Shown here: piece by piece, positions 22,287-30,743 of the stretch
Layout: each line of letters starts with the position of its first letter
How positions within the stretch are numbered: the first letter of the stretch is position 1
Source of the DNA: a virus
DNA length: 45,273 nucleotides
Virus record (IMG/VR): IMGVR_UViG_3300050821_005745
Coordinates: 1-45,273 of that record
Strand: one strand, 5' to 3'
Translations under genes and position numbers: made by a program
The notes under the pieces: generated by a model
The model's database searches: none
What the model was told of the DNA's origin: nothing
Seen by the model: the letters and a program-made list of their open reading frames with translations, nothing else

Positions 22287-24992
22287 TTATCCGTTCCTCC
22301 GCGCCGCACGCATCGCCGCGTTCAGTCCGGTCGAAGTCACCTGATCCTGCGACTGGCGGAAGGCGTCCGGGTTCGGCGTCATGATGTTGAACGTCTGGTA
22401 GACGTTGGTTCCCTTGCCTTGCGGCTGCCCGGCTGCGTTGACGTGCTGCAACGCATCGTTCGGGATGATCGTTCCCGCCGTCTTCGGTACGAACATTTCC
22501 TGACCGCGCTCACCGACTAAGTAAGCGGTTCCAGCGTTAACGTCGCCGCCCGATGCGTGACCGCCGCCGAACACACCGCCCGAACCGAAGATGGTTCCGC
22601 CGCCCAGCGACGAGAAGAAGTTCGAGTTGTTCAGGAAGCCGAGACCGAGACCGATCAGGCTTTTGAATAGTTGGTTCAGCGCAAGCTTGAGCAGCATCGC
22701 TTGGACGGAAGCCACGAAGTCGCTGAACGCGAACTTGCCCTTGGTCAAGCCGTTCACGATGGTGTTGGTAAAGTCGTCGATGGTGCTCTTCATGACCGTG
22801 GAGACTGCCTGCGCGGCTGTCTGCCCGTCCTTGGTGTATTGGTCGAAGAACACCTTGAAGCCGTTGGACACGCTGTTCGTCTTGAGCAGCAGGTCGTCCA
22901 TGTCTTTCTGCTTCTTAAGCTCGGCGTCGTGGATCAGCGCATCGAGAGCAAGCTGCTGCTCGTCGGTGAGCTTCGTGGTTGAAGCCAGTTTGTTAAGCGC
23001 GTCGATTTCGTCTTGGATGTTGCCGAGGTTCGCAAGCGAGGCGACCTTCTCGGCAGTGGACTTCTGCAAGTCCGCTTGCTGCGCAGCGATTACGGCTGCG
23101 CGGTATTTGTTGACCGCATCGGTGCTCTGGTCGAGCGAAGGGTTGCGTGTGTAGGCAAGCACAGCCTGCTCGACGTTGAATGCACGCAGCGCGGCGGCTC
23201 CGTTGAGTACGGCTGCGGAGTAGGCGATAGCGGCAGTAGCCTGACGGTCGAGGTTAGTTACTGCCTCGGTCGTAGCTGTCGCACGCTGCGCGGCAGCGAG
23301 TTTCTGAATCGCGGTGACCGCGTTGTTGTATTGCGTAGTCGCGTTGGCAAGGTCGGCGGAAAGCTTCTGAAGCTCAGCACCGGACGCCCTGCCCGATGTC
23401 GAAAGCTTCGTGAATTCCTGCTGAAGCTGATCGACTTTCTCGCGCAGCGGGTCGATCTTAGCCTTATCTGTTGCGGCTTGGATCGCAGTCGCGCCCTGAC
23501 CGAACGCGGCTCCCATGTCGAGCACGGCTTTCGTCTGCTCGTTGGTCTTGAATGTTTCGTCGGCGAGAGTCTTGCTAACTTCGTTGGCTACGGTCGCGAA
23601 AGCTTTCTCAGTCGCGGCGTCGAGGATTCGCGCCTTCTGTTTATCGGTGAGTGCGTTGACGTGCTTCTGCACCGCCTCGGCGTTCAGCTTCTCGATTTCC
23701 GAGTTGGCTTCGGCAGCAGCAGTCCCCTCGATGGTCGCGGCGCTGGAGCCTTTCTGAGCGACAGCAAGAAGCGCGGTCTTGTCGGCTGCGGATTGGAGAG
23801 CGATGATCTGCTTCTCGACCATCGCAGTGAAATTTGCTTGATCCTTGCTCGGAGGAGCCGGGGCGTTCGCCGTCCCGGTGATGGGCTTCTTGGCGATCTT
23901 GTCGGTCGTGGCGTTCCAGAAGGCTACGACGCCGTCGCCGTATTCCTTCCAAAGCTTTGTCTGTTCATCGAGAGAAGCCTTGTTGTTAGCCTCAAGCGCC
24001 GAATTCATCTGCTTGATGTCGCTTGTGGCTCCAGCGAAATTGCCCTTCAACGCCTGTCCGGCTGCGTCGCCCAAGCCTTGGAATACGATAATGGTCTCGG
24101 CACCCAAATGCTTGATGAAGTTGCCGAGTGAATCGAAGAACGTCTGCACTGCACCGAACGCGACGATGAATGCCTTGCCCACGACTCCGGCTGCGTTGAG
24201 CACATCCTTGAAGCGGCTGTCGGTCTCTTCTGCACCAGCAGCGACGTTGTCGATAACCATCTGGATCGACGGCAGCAGCTTTGTGAGCATGGAATTGGCT
24301 GCGCCTTCGACTGCGGCGGTGACCTTGTTCATCGACTCTTGGAACTGCTTCGCTGCCGACGCGGTGTCATCGCCGATAACTACGCCAAGCCTCTGAGCTT
24401 CCTTAAGCAAGTCGTCGATACCTGCGGAGCCACGGTTGAGCAGCGGAACCAAGTCAGCACCAGCCTTGCCGAAAATCTGGATGGCAAGCGCGGTCTTCTC
24501 AGGCCCGTCCTTGAAGGATTGGAATTTGTTGGCGAGACTTTCGAGGATCGTGGTGGTCGGCAGCAACTTGCCGTTGGCGTCGGTGATGGTTACGCCGAGA
24601 GTCTTGAATGCGTTGGTGGAATTGACACCGCCAGAGACAGCCTTGTCGAGCGACTTGCCCAGCTTCTCCAACGCTTTGTCCAGCGACTCGGCGCTGATGC
24701 CGCTCTGCTTGGCTACGTACTCCAGACCAGATAGAGCATCTACGCTCACGCCCGTGGCTTGCGCCATGTCGTAGAGACGTGCAGCGTTGTTAACCTGCTG
24801 ATCGAGCAGAGCAGCGAGAGCACCTTCAACGGCGGTGATAGCCGCCCCTGCGGTCGCAGCCATGGACGTGAACGCCTTCTCAATGTTGTTCATTGAGGTG
24901 AGCGAAATCTGTCCTGCTTTGTCCAATCCGCTGACGAACGAGGCTGTGTTAGCCTGAAGGTCAACTATCAGTGTTCCGACTGTTACCGCCAT
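22287..24992 (-). CDS. Tail tape measure protein
   Basis: Protein of 901 residues that sets tail length and is ejected with the DNA. It begins VGTLIVDLQANTASFVSGLDKA, a typical lambda-H/TMP opening. It is almost wholly helical with long heptad stretches, a hydrophobic centre (AGVVGKAFIVAFGAVQTFFDSLGNFIKHLG) and a C-terminal membrane-like region (LALNQLFKSLIGLGLGFLN). The C-terminus contains GGHASGGDVNAGTAYLVGERGQEMFVP, a signature shared by many tape measures. Its ATG overlaps the tail-chaperone gene by 32 bp. Its length predicts a tail of roughly 130 nm at about 1.5 angstrom per residue. Confidence 0.92.
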   Translation of the reverse strand: MAVTVGTLIVDLQANTASFVSGLDKAGQISLTSMNNIEKAFTSMAATAGAAITAVEGALAALLDQQVNNAARLYDMAQATGVSVDALSGLEYVAKQSGISAESLDKALEKLGKSLDKAVSGGVNSTNAFKTLGVTITDANGKLLPTTTILESLANKFQSFKDGPEKTALAIQIFGKAGADLVPLLNRGSAGIDDLLKEAQRLGVVIGDDTASAAKQFQESMNKVTAAVEGAANSMLTKLLPSIQMVIDNVAAGAEETDSRFKDVLNAAGVVGKAFIVAFGAVQTFFDSLGNFIKHLGAETIIVFQGLGDAAGQALKGNFAGATSDIKQMNSALEANNKASLDEQTKLWKEYGDGVVAFWNATTDKIAKKPITGTANAPAPPSKDQANFTAMVEKQIIALQSAADKTALLAVAQKGSSAATIEGTAAAEANSEIEKLNAEAVQKHVNALTDKQKARILDAATEKAFATVANEVSKTLADETFKTNEQTKAVLDMGAAFGQGATAIQAATDKAKIDPLREKVDQLQQEFTKLSTSGRASGAELQKLSADLANATTQYNNAVTAIQKLAAAQRATATTEAVTNLDRQATAAIAYSAAVLNGAAALRAFNVEQAVLAYTRNPSLDQSTDAVNKYRAAVIAAQQADLQKSTAEKVASLANLGNIQDEIDALNKLASTTKLTDEQQLALDALIHDAELKKQKDMDDLLLKTNSVSNGFKVFFDQYTKDGQTAAQAVSTVMKSTIDDFTNTIVNGLTKGKFAFSDFVASVQAMLLKLALNQLFKSLIGLGLGFLNNSNFFSSLGGGTIFGSGGVFGGGHASGGDVNAGTAYLVGERGQEMFVPKTAGTIIPNDALQHVNAAGQPQGKGTNVYQTFNIMTPNPDAFRQSQDQVTSTGLNAAMRAARRNG

Positions 24993-25482
24993 CTCTTGCT
25001 TCCTTTTCGCGCCTGAGCTTCCAAGCTACGAACACTTCGTCCACGACTTCTTCAACGTCGTCGTGACCCTTGCCTTTGAGCTTGTCCACGATCTTTTTGC
25101 GGACTCCCTCTACGTCAAATACCTTGTTAGCGCCGCTTTCCACGATCATTCCGAAGAACGCCGAAACGTTGCGCTTCAGTTCATCGCGGCGGGTTTCTGC
25201 CTCTGGGTCAGGCACGAAGTCCCACGGACTCAAAGCCTTGTCGCTCTTCTTCGGCGTCATGTTCCAGACCATTGAAGCGGTGATCCCGGCGAGGTAAAGC
25301 TGTTCGCGGAACCTTGCCTGCTTCCGACTCAGCAATGCCTTGAACATGCCCGGAGTCAATCTGCCAAACTCTTCTTGGGTAAGCCCGAAGTCGTACCGGG
25401 CTATTGCCCACAACTCTCTGAAACCGTCAGGCGGCTCGTCTAAGCGACGGCTTCTGCGGGAAGGTTTGGCTGGGATTCCCCC
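24961..25482 (-). CDS. Tail assembly chaperone, frameshifted C-terminal part (gpT-like)
   Basis: This segment has no good start codon of its own; the only one is a TTG at 25413. It lies in the -1 frame relative to the 138-residue chaperone gene upstream. The frame is open from the stop at about 25515 to 24961, across the end of the upstream gene. Its helical sequence (WAIARYDFGLTQEEFGRLTPGMFKALL) resembles the T part of gpGT. It is therefore best read as the C-terminal half of a fusion made by -1 slippage at 25476-25482, as in lambda gpGT. The coordinates given here begin at the slippery site. Confidence 0.75.
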   Translation of the reverse strand, partial: GGIPAKPSRRSRRLDEPPDGFRELWAIARYDFGLTQEEFGRLTPGMFKALLSRKQARFREQLYLAGITASMVWNMTPKKSDKALSPWDFVPDPEAETRRDELKRNVSAFFGMIVESGANKVFDVEGVRKKIVDKLKGKGHDDVEEVVDEVFVAWKLRREKEARDGGNSRNTDS

Positions 25483-25856
25483 AGTTGCTTCGCCTTGTCC
25501 TGTTCCTTCTGCGCGGCGTCAATCGCCTCAAGGATTCCTGGGTACGCAGCCTCAAGCAGCATGGCGTAGAGCCTCACGAACATCGGAGGCGAGAACCACT
25601 GGCGCACGGTGCGCAGGTCAATGTCGGCGTGGAAGCGGTCGAGAGCGCCCCAAGCCACGATGGATAGGTCAGAACCGCTAAGGCCGAACCAATTTTCGTG
25701 CTTAGATAGGTCTTTCCCGAGCTTGTCGCTGATCTTCGCGATGGCGTTGTAGTCCAGCACAAGCTGGTATTCGTCCGTCTTCTCGCCGTTCTTGACGACG
25801 ATCTTGACGACCGGAAGCTCAGCAGCCTCAAGGGACGTAATTGCAGGTACAGTCAT
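25440..25856 (-). CDS. Tail assembly chaperone (gpG-like)
   Basis: Protein of 138 residues that should keep the tape measure soluble while the tail tube assembles around it. It has a short beta-strand start (ITSLEAAELPVVKIVVKNGEK) and a helical body ending with a charged tail EAIDAAQKEQDKAKQLGESQPN. The position directly before the tape measure and the open -1 frame are diagnostic of the G/GT pair. GGAAAAACC precedes the ATG, an adequate ribosome-binding site. Two tandem hairpins lie in the gap upstream. Confidence 0.8.
   Translation of the reverse strand: MTVPAITSLEAAELPVVKIVVKNGEKTDEYQLVLDYNAIAKISDKLGKDLSKHENWFGLSGSDLSIVAWGALDRFHADIDLRTVRQWFSPPMFVRLYAMLLEAAYPGILEAIDAAQKEQDKAKQLGESQPNLPAEAVA
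25476..25482 (-). promoter_or_regulatory. Candidate -1 ribosomal slippery site GGGGGAA
   Basis: On the minus strand the zero-frame reads CTG GGG GAA, so G-GGG-GAA allows the P-site tRNA to re-pair on GGG and the A-site tRNA on GGA with one wobble. It lies 13 codons before the gpG stop, within a window of about 75 nt where both frames are open. It does not match the perfect X-XXY-YYZ pattern, which is why confidence is moderate. Confidence 0.55.
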
Positions 25857-26039
25857 GGTTTTTCCTTTTCTGAATTGTTCAAACGCGGCGGACGCCGCTG
25901 AGATGCCCGGAACCGGGCTGCGTCAGGAAATTCCCTGAAGCGTGTTGGGCGGAATGTTTAAGTGACCGCCGCCCCGGTCTGTAGCTCGGTTTGTTTGCCC
26001 CGAAGGGTGCCGAGCTTGACGATGCTAACTAATACTGCG
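25857..26039 (-). other. Gap with two tandem hairpins before the tail chaperone
   Basis: No gene is visible. The transcript would contain GCCCGGTTCCGGGC and, 7 nt later, GCGGCGTCCGCCGC followed by GTTTG, two tight GC-rich hairpins. There is also a weaker GCTCGG...CCGAGC pair nearer the DUF3168 stop. In related phages the tail tube gene sits here, whereas in this prophage it lies next to the capsid gene. The hairpins could attenuate transcription or mark a processing site. Confidence 0.6.
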
Positions 26040-26525
26040 TTACGGCTGACCTTCGTCATCCATCTCCGAGTCGTCGTCAATCGGGAAGATGGAATTCGGT
26101 GCCACGAAGGGCAGGAACGTTTCGGTGTACATCACATCCACTTCGAGCAGGTGCCGATGCACATAGCCCGACTGACCTGGCTCATACGGAAAGTCCATGT
26201 CGCGCACGATGATGCAGCCGTTGACAGCAGAGCCGTCAGGCAGCGTGCCGCTAAATTGTTCGAACAGGGCGCGGACGGCGTCCGAAGTCTTGATGGAGTC
26301 AATGTACTTCCGAGCGTAGCTATCAAACTGGAACCGCTTCTTGCGTAGACCGCTTGTGCCTTGGAAGTGCGTGCCCATGTCGTCGGTGATCACCACAGTC
26401 CACACGATCATCGGCATACTTGCATCTTTGGGCGCTTTCGAGCCGAAGATGCGCCCCTGCACGTAGCTGGTGACGCCGGGGTCTTGCTTCAACCGTTGAT
26501 AAATTCCGACTTCTACTGGCGGCAT
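26040..26525 (-). CDS. Tail terminator/completion protein (DUF3168, RcGTA gp9-like)
   Basis: Protein of 161 residues of the DUF3168 family, which caps the head-proximal end of the tail tube. Family features are the opening EVGIYQRLKQDPGVTSYVQGRIFGSKAPKDASMPMIVW. A central strand-rich section RKKRFQFDSYARKYIDSIKTSDAVRALF and a closing LEVDVMYTE follow. The N-terminal helix and the AxxPMIVW stretch are typical. The start lies 1 bp after the upstream stop. Position after the gp10-like gene matches the usual order of HK97-type connector genes. Confidence 0.85.
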   Translation of the reverse strand: MPPVEVGIYQRLKQDPGVTSYVQGRIFGSKAPKDASMPMIVWTVVITDDMGTHFQGTSGLRKKRFQFDSYARKYIDSIKTSDAVRALFEQFSGTLPDGSAVNGCIIVRDMDFPYEPGQSGYVHRHLLEVDVMYTETFLPFVAPNSIFPIDDDSEMDDEGQP

Positions 26526-26526
26526 C

Positions 26527-26922
26527 TTATTCCTTCAAAGCGTTCAATTCTTGGTTCAAGTTGGCGACAAAAGCGTCAAGCACCTGATCCTTGGTCTGTT
26601 CAAACGCGGGGCGCATGAACGGCTGTGCCTTCATGAACCTCGTGCCGAATTCTTGGAAGATGCCGTAGTAGGCTTTCTTCGAAGGCCCGACCATGACCTG
26701 CATACTTCCTTCATCACCGCCTGTCGCCTTGCTGCTCATGGTGATCTGCGACCGCAGGAACCCAGTCATAGCAGGGGCACGTTCGCTGATGGCTGCTTCC
26801 CAAATATCGGCGGCATCCTTGGCTGCGCGACGCAGCGTCTTCTTCGCAACGTTCTTCGGCTCGTCGCGGAGCTTCTGCTCCAACTCCTTCAGTCCGGTGA
26901 CTGTGACCGTAAATTCGCTCAT
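26527..26922 (-). CDS. HK97 gp10-like head-tail protein
   Basis: Protein of 131 residues of the HK97 gp10 family, a neck or tail-completion component. The start is MSEFTVTVTGLKELEQKLRDEP, followed by the conserved ISERAPAMTGFLRSQI segment, and the end carries YYGIFQEFGTRFMKAQPFMRPAFEQ, both highly diagnostic. AAGGGAAG precedes the ATG at 26922. The upstream frame is open, but it is covered by a separate small membrane-protein gene. It overlaps that gene by 4 bp. Confidence 0.9.
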   Translation of the reverse strand: MSEFTVTVTGLKELEQKLRDEPKNVAKKTLRRAAKDAADIWEAAISERAPAMTGFLRSQITMSSKATGGDEGSMQVMVGPSKKAYYGIFQEFGTRFMKAQPFMRPAFEQTKDQVLDAFVANLNQELNALKE

Positions 26923-27077
26923 TGCAAACTTCCCTTCATCAGGTAAGTGTTGAGGATCAGCGACAGGATGATCCATGCCATGAAAGCGCAGCCAATGAAG
27001 AACCAACCCCACTTCTTCCTGTGCAGCGCGTAAGCTGTGCCTCCCGCAGCCGCGAGAAACCACAGCAGCGGCGTCAC
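26919..27077 (-). CDS. Small membrane protein (52 aa)
   Basis: A short GTG-initiated gene of 52 codons with two hydrophobic segments: TPLLWFLAAAGGTAYALH and GWFFIGCAFMAWIILSLILNTYL. It overlaps the head-closure gene by 4 bp (GTGA) and the gp10-like gene by 4 bp (ATGA), so it is embedded in the operon with perfect coupling. A two-pass membrane protein amid connector genes is unexpected. Its role is unknown. Confidence 0.75.
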   Translation of the reverse strand: MTPLLWFLAAAGGTAYALHRKKWGWFFIGCAFMAWIILSLILNTYLMKGSLQ

Positions 27078-27451
27078 TGTTCACCTGGCAGACCGTCGTT
27101 GCGCTCAAGGCAGAGCAGCGTAAGCTGATACTTGCGTTCGTCCATGTCCTGCCTCGCTTGGATGACGAACGTGCGTCCGTCTTGAAGCTGCACGTACATA
27201 TTCGACTCGACGGGGATGTCGGGGTAGTTGATGATCACCTTGTGCGTGACTTCCGCGACGACTTCCTGCGCCTTTTCCAAATCTTTTCCTTGAAGGATCG
27301 TGACCGCCGCCCATGTCTGGAACAGTTGCAAGGGCGCAAGGAATTCTCCTTCGTAGTCGCGCTCAGGGTTCTCCTGAAGGACGGTGACGTACTGCGTCAT
27401 CTCCCCGGCTCCCGTGCGGGCGATTCCGTGACTGATAGAACGCGGCTGCAT
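27074..27451 (-). CDS. Head closure / head-tail joining protein
   Basis: Protein of 125 residues of the SPP1 gp16-type head-tail joining family, a ring that seals the filled head and docks the tail. The pattern includes an opening strand (MTQYVTVLQENPERDYEGEF), LQLFQTWAAVTILQGKDLEKAQEVVAEVTHKVIINYPD, and the closing QDGRTFVIQARQDMDERKYQLTLLCLER. The ATG at 27451 overlaps the preceding stop (TAATG), so an ORF start 21 bp upstream is rejected. Order connector, closure, gp10, completion is normal. Confidence 0.85.
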   Translation of the reverse strand: MQPRSISHGIARTGAGEMTQYVTVLQENPERDYEGEFLAPLQLFQTWAAVTILQGKDLEKAQEVVAEVTHKVIINYPDIPVESNMYVQLQDGRTFVIQARQDMDERKYQLTLLCLERNDGLPGEQ

Positions 27452-27840
27452 TACGAATGCCTCACTACGCAAAACTTCAAAGTCGGATCGTCCGATTGCA
27501 GGTAAACGTTGCCATAGCCGAACTGATCAGACTGCACCCAGCCGTCAAGCACGCTGAACTGGAGCGCGACAACCGACCCGGCAGGGACACTGTATCCTTG
27601 CAGATCAGCGACCCTGCCAATCCGGTCGGGCGTAGAGTTGACACTGAAGGTGTGAGCGACTGTGTCATTGTTCTGCACCAAGAGGATTTCCGTTCCGAGA
27701 ATCTGGAACTGATCGCCGTTCGCAGGATCGGAAGCAAAGGTCAACGCCAACGATCCAGGCGTGAACGGACTGACCGAAGGTAGAGACACGGGGATGTAGT
27801 TTTGCCAAAGCAGCGGAGTTGTAAGAGTTTCCCTTGCCAT
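27451..27840 (-). CDS. Hypothetical head or connector protein
   Basis: Protein of 129 residues, beta-rich (GSLALTFASDPANGDQFQILGTEILLVQNNDTVAHTFSVN, VPAGSVVALQFSVLDGWVQSD). This resembles small jelly-roll or cement-like phage proteins, but no family name is certain. It lies between the connector and head-closure genes and overlaps the closure gene (TAATG). A decoration or adaptor role is plausible. Confidence 0.7.
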   Translation of the reverse strand: MARETLTTPLLWQNYIPVSLPSVSPFTPGSLALTFASDPANGDQFQILGTEILLVQNNDTVAHTFSVNSTPDRIGRVADLQGYSVPAGSVVALQFSVLDGWVQSDQFGYGNVYLQSDDPTLKFCVVRHS

Positions 27841-27843
27841 CTT

Positions 27844-28632
27844 TTATCCCCTCGTCGGGCTGACATCCTCGATACGGTAAGACCACAAAATGTTTTCCAC
27901 GTGCCATGGCAGCGTTCCTGGCGTTCCAGCGACAACAGGCTCACGGTTCAGATACCAATGGGCGACCAACTGCATGAGACCGAGCTTCAGGTCGTAAGGC
28001 ACGCCGATCTGGTATGTGTAAGTCGTTTGCTGGTTCGGACGCGCATCAGGCACGTAAGGCGACGAAAGGTTCGTGTGAATCGTCACCGTTCTGATGTCGG
28101 TCGGGTTCGGCGTGTAACCAGCGGTGAAGTTCACCAGCACCGCGTTCGGCACGTACTTCACAGGCGGCCAAAAGCTTCCCGCAAGCGGGAACAGGCGCGG
28201 CTGGAGGTTCAGCGGATCGACGATGAAGTCCACACCCTCAGTGAGGCTTTGGTTCGTCCCGTCGTTCGTTCCGCCCGATCCGTCCACATACTCGATGTTG
28301 ACCACGTCGGTCAGAGGCCCACGGAACAGCTTGATCGTCTGCGAGTAGTTCCACAGGGTCGTTGAGTAGCGTGGGTTGGAGTAGTAGTTCGGGGGATACG
28401 CCTGCTGCGACATGATCGTGTCCACGTAATAGGGAAACGAATCCATCGCCTGCACGTAGTTGCGCTGAGCGATAGCCTGATTGCAGAAGATTTCCGCTTG
28501 GTTTCGGGCAGCGGGGATCAGGATATTTTGAAGTAGGTTGTCGTCCTGAGTCGTGGAGATGCGCAGGAAATTCTTCTGTTCTGCGAGGCTCACAACCTCG
28601 GTCGGTAATGATGTAGGTCGGACGTATGCCAT
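27844..28632 (-). CDS. Head-tail connector (gp6-like adaptor)
   Basis: Protein of 262 residues of the HK97 gp6 / phage connector superfamily, which binds the portal ring. The N-terminus carries the family pattern: SLAEQKNFLRISTTQDDNLLQNILIPAARNQAEIFCNQAI. A long insertion rich in Tyr and Asn follows (about 60-190), then the closing helix YDLKLGLMQLVAHWYLNREPVV. Compared with the usual length of 100-200 residues it is long. Start preceded by GGAGACC, close to the ATG. Confidence 0.85.
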   Translation of the reverse strand: MAYVRPTSLPTEVVSLAEQKNFLRISTTQDDNLLQNILIPAARNQAEIFCNQAIAQRNYVQAMDSFPYYVDTIMSQQAYPPNYYSNPRYSTTLWNYSQTIKLFRGPLTDVVNIEYVDGSGGTNDGTNQSLTEGVDFIVDPLNLQPRLFPLAGSFWPPVKYVPNAVLVNFTAGYTPNPTDIRTVTIHTNLSSPYVPDARPNQQTTYTYQIGVPYDLKLGLMQLVAHWYLNREPVVAGTPGTLPWHVENILWSYRIEDVSPTRG

Positions 28633-28724
28633 CGGGTCTCCTTAAAAGTGGGACGGCAGGTCGGCATCCACCATAGAGGTGTGGATGTGTTCCCCAGATT
28701 CCTGCCGCCAACCCTCAGTGGCTA

Positions 28725-29147
28725 TTACGCCGTGAAGACGTTAGGCCCGGTGATCTTGACCTTGACCGTCAGCTTTGCTTCCTTGTCAAAGGTCAAGCTG
28801 TGGTCGATGGATGTGACGATACCTGCAAAATCGAATTCGCCCAGCGAGGACGGAAGGGTAACCTTCCATTGCTGCACTGCGCGGCTCTCAAACGCACTCT
28901 GCAAGAGACCCTGCCCGGATGCTGCTGGAAGGAAGTTGGCGGTGAACTGAAGCTCACCCGCGTCCTTCAGCGTCGCGAGGTACTCGCGGTACGCGGAGGG
29001 TGACTGCATGTTGGTCACGTCAACAAGGTCAACCTTGCTGCCCGTGAATTCCACGGTCTGAACCTCTTCGATCAAGTCGAAGACGAACGGCGACGCGGAC
29101 GTTTCGAGGTTTACTGCTGTTCCGAACCCGGAAAATGCCTGACTCAT
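28725..29147 (-). CDS. Major tail tube protein
   Basis: Protein of 140 residues of the lambda gpV-like tail tube family (TTP): GFGTAVNLETSASPFVFDLIEEVQTVEFTG, followed by VDVTNMQSPSAYREYLATLKDAGELQFTANFLP, then LQSAFESRAVQQWKVTLPSSLGEFDFAGIVTSID, closing with KLTVKVKITGP. It polymerises into the tail tube. It lies directly after the capsid gene and its terminator, not next to the tail chaperone as in most siphophages, so the gene order is shuffled. ATG preceded by GGAGCATTACT. Confidence 0.9.
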   Translation of the reverse strand: MSQAFSGFGTAVNLETSASPFVFDLIEEVQTVEFTGSKVDLVDVTNMQSPSAYREYLATLKDAGELQFTANFLPAASGQGLLQSAFESRAVQQWKVTLPSSLGEFDFAGIVTSIDHSLTFDKEAKLTVKVKITGPNVFTA

Positions 29148-29208
29148 AGTAATGCTCCTTTACTGCCTTCCGGGTGAATTAGCAGCCGTCCCGGTGCCGC
29201 TTAGTTAC

Positions 29209-29253
29209 AAAAATTAAAGGGACGAACAGGCTGTTTGACCTGCCCGTCCCTTT
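29209..29253 (-). terminator. Strong rho-independent terminator after the capsid gene
   Basis: Minus strand: a 15-bp stem with two G-U pairs, built from 29239-29253 and 29216-29230 (AAAGGGACG pairs with CGTCCCTTT at the base). The loop is TCAAACAG and the tail is AATTTTTG. It lies 27 bp after the capsid stop and would separate capsid from tail transcription or set their ratio. Confidence 0.9.
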
Positions 29254-29279
29254 GGGTTTCGGTTTACCTCACGAGGCGA

Positions 29280-30662
29280 TTAAGCCTGCTTGAGGTAGTT
29301 GACTGGGTGCGTTCCCGCATCGACCAACTGGGCGTCGTAACGACCGAAGCTCAGGAGACCGACTTCGCCGAAGTCTGCGTAACGCTCGACGAGGCGCATG
29401 ATGCTCATTTCCTTCACGCGACGGATGACGTACTTGCTCAGGTCGCCGTAGATCACGGTCGGGTTGCCCGAGAAGAACACTGTCGGAGTGAACGGTGAAC
29501 CACCGCCGCTCGGCATTTGCTGGTTGATGGAGTACGGCACACCCAAGATCGTGTCTGGGGAGTTTGCCGCCATGCCCGGCAGCCACAGTGGGCGACCGAA
29601 CTTATCGAGCAGCAAGCGTGCGGACTGAAGAACCTGATCGTGGAACACGAAGCGGGTCTTCGGGCGGTTACGGTAGCTGGGGTCAACCGAGTGAATCAGG
29701 TTGACGTAGTCGTCGTAACCGATGGAGTTGGTGCCAGTCGCGCCCGTGCCGTCTTCACGGCTGGAGCCGACTGCGGTAACTGGGGAAGCGCCCGAAGCCG
29801 CGATGGCGGTCAGGATTCCGGTTGCCTTCTGGTTGCCGTCGCCAGTGGTGAAGTCGCGGTTCAAACCACGGCCCCAACGTACTGCGAAGGCGTCCTTAAC
29901 GATGTTGTCAATGGACTCAAACGAATCCTGCTCAAGTTCGAGAGAGACGCGGACGATGTCGCCCGTGTACTTCCACGCGCCGAACAGCACGTGGCTGAGG
30001 TTGACGTCGTTCTCGGAGACAGGCTGCGATTCACCGATCACGTGAGCCGCTTGCGCGGTGTCGTTCTCGGTCGGCCAATACATGGGGTTGCCTGACGCCG
30101 TGTCGATGATGCGGCAGTCGCCCAGCATGTTGCCGTATGCCTTGGTCGCAACTTCCAGTTCGTACTGGAAACCTTGCGGAACCAAGAACGATGAGTTGGC
30201 GGTAAAGGCGGTGATTGGGTTGCTGATCGCATCCTGCGCACGAACTTCGTACGACGGAATGTTGGTCAGACCGTTGCTGCGGTCGCGGTGCATCACCTTG
30301 CGGGACTCTTCGTTGCAGTCGCCGAAGATGAAGTCGTAGAAGCCGCGCTTCTCTTTGTAGATGCGCTCGTTGCGCTGCTCGGTGGTCTCGTAGCGGTAAC
30401 GCTTGTCGAGCTTCTTGCTGTCGATTGAGGCGTTCTCGGGTGCGCCGTTGCGGGCGGTACGAAGCTCCTCGTCGATCTTCTTCATGCGCTCGTCGGTCGC
30501 CTCAAGCTTGCGTGCTTCCTCAAGCTTCAGATCGACGTCAGCCATGATGGTGTCGAATTTCTTGGTTTCGTCGGCAGTGCGGTTTTCCTTCGTCTGAAGG
30601 GCACGCGCCTCTTTGTACAGATCGTTCGCTTCGGAACGGAGTTGAACTGATTTTACGGACAT
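29280..30662 (-). CDS. Major capsid protein, HK97 fold
   Basis: Main head shell protein, 460 residues. The N-terminal 110 residues form a charged coiled coil (SVQLRSEANDLYKEARALQTKENRTADETKKFD), the HK97 delta domain used as internal scaffold and removed by the protease. The mature part has the HK97 pattern: PQGFQYELEVATKAYGNMLGDCRII, GDIVRVSLELEQDSFESIDNIVKDAFAVRWGRGLNRDFTTGDG, and the P-domain and A-loop segments to KYVIRRVKEMSIMRLVERYADFGEVGLL. GGGAGC lies before the ATG. A structured leader and its own promoter-like element lie upstream. Confidence 0.95.
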   Translation of the reverse strand: MSVKSVQLRSEANDLYKEARALQTKENRTADETKKFDTIMADVDLKLEEARKLEATDERMKKIDEELRTARNGAPENASIDSKKLDKRYRYETTEQRNERIYKEKRGFYDFIFGDCNEESRKVMHRDRSNGLTNIPSYEVRAQDAISNPITAFTANSSFLVPQGFQYELEVATKAYGNMLGDCRIIDTASGNPMYWPTENDTAQAAHVIGESQPVSENDVNLSHVLFGAWKYTGDIVRVSLELEQDSFESIDNIVKDAFAVRWGRGLNRDFTTGDGNQKATGILTAIAASGASPVTAVGSSREDGTGATGTNSIGYDDYVNLIHSVDPSYRNRPKTRFVFHDQVLQSARLLLDKFGRPLWLPGMAANSPDTILGVPYSINQQMPSGGGSPFTPTVFFSGNPTVIYGDLSKYVIRRVKEMSIMRLVERYADFGEVGLLSFGRYDAQLVDAGTHPVNYLKQA

Positions 30663-30743
30663 GATATTGCTCCCGTTTAGGGCAGGGGTGCCCAATTTGC
30701 TTTTGCTTAGCCGGGAGCCGTCCACTGGAAGGCTTGCTATGCT

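Noticed and set aside
23013-24131. Open frame of 372 codons on the plus strand
   Set aside because: It is antisense to the tape measure gene. The long open frame follows from the biased alanine- and glutamine-rich coding strand.
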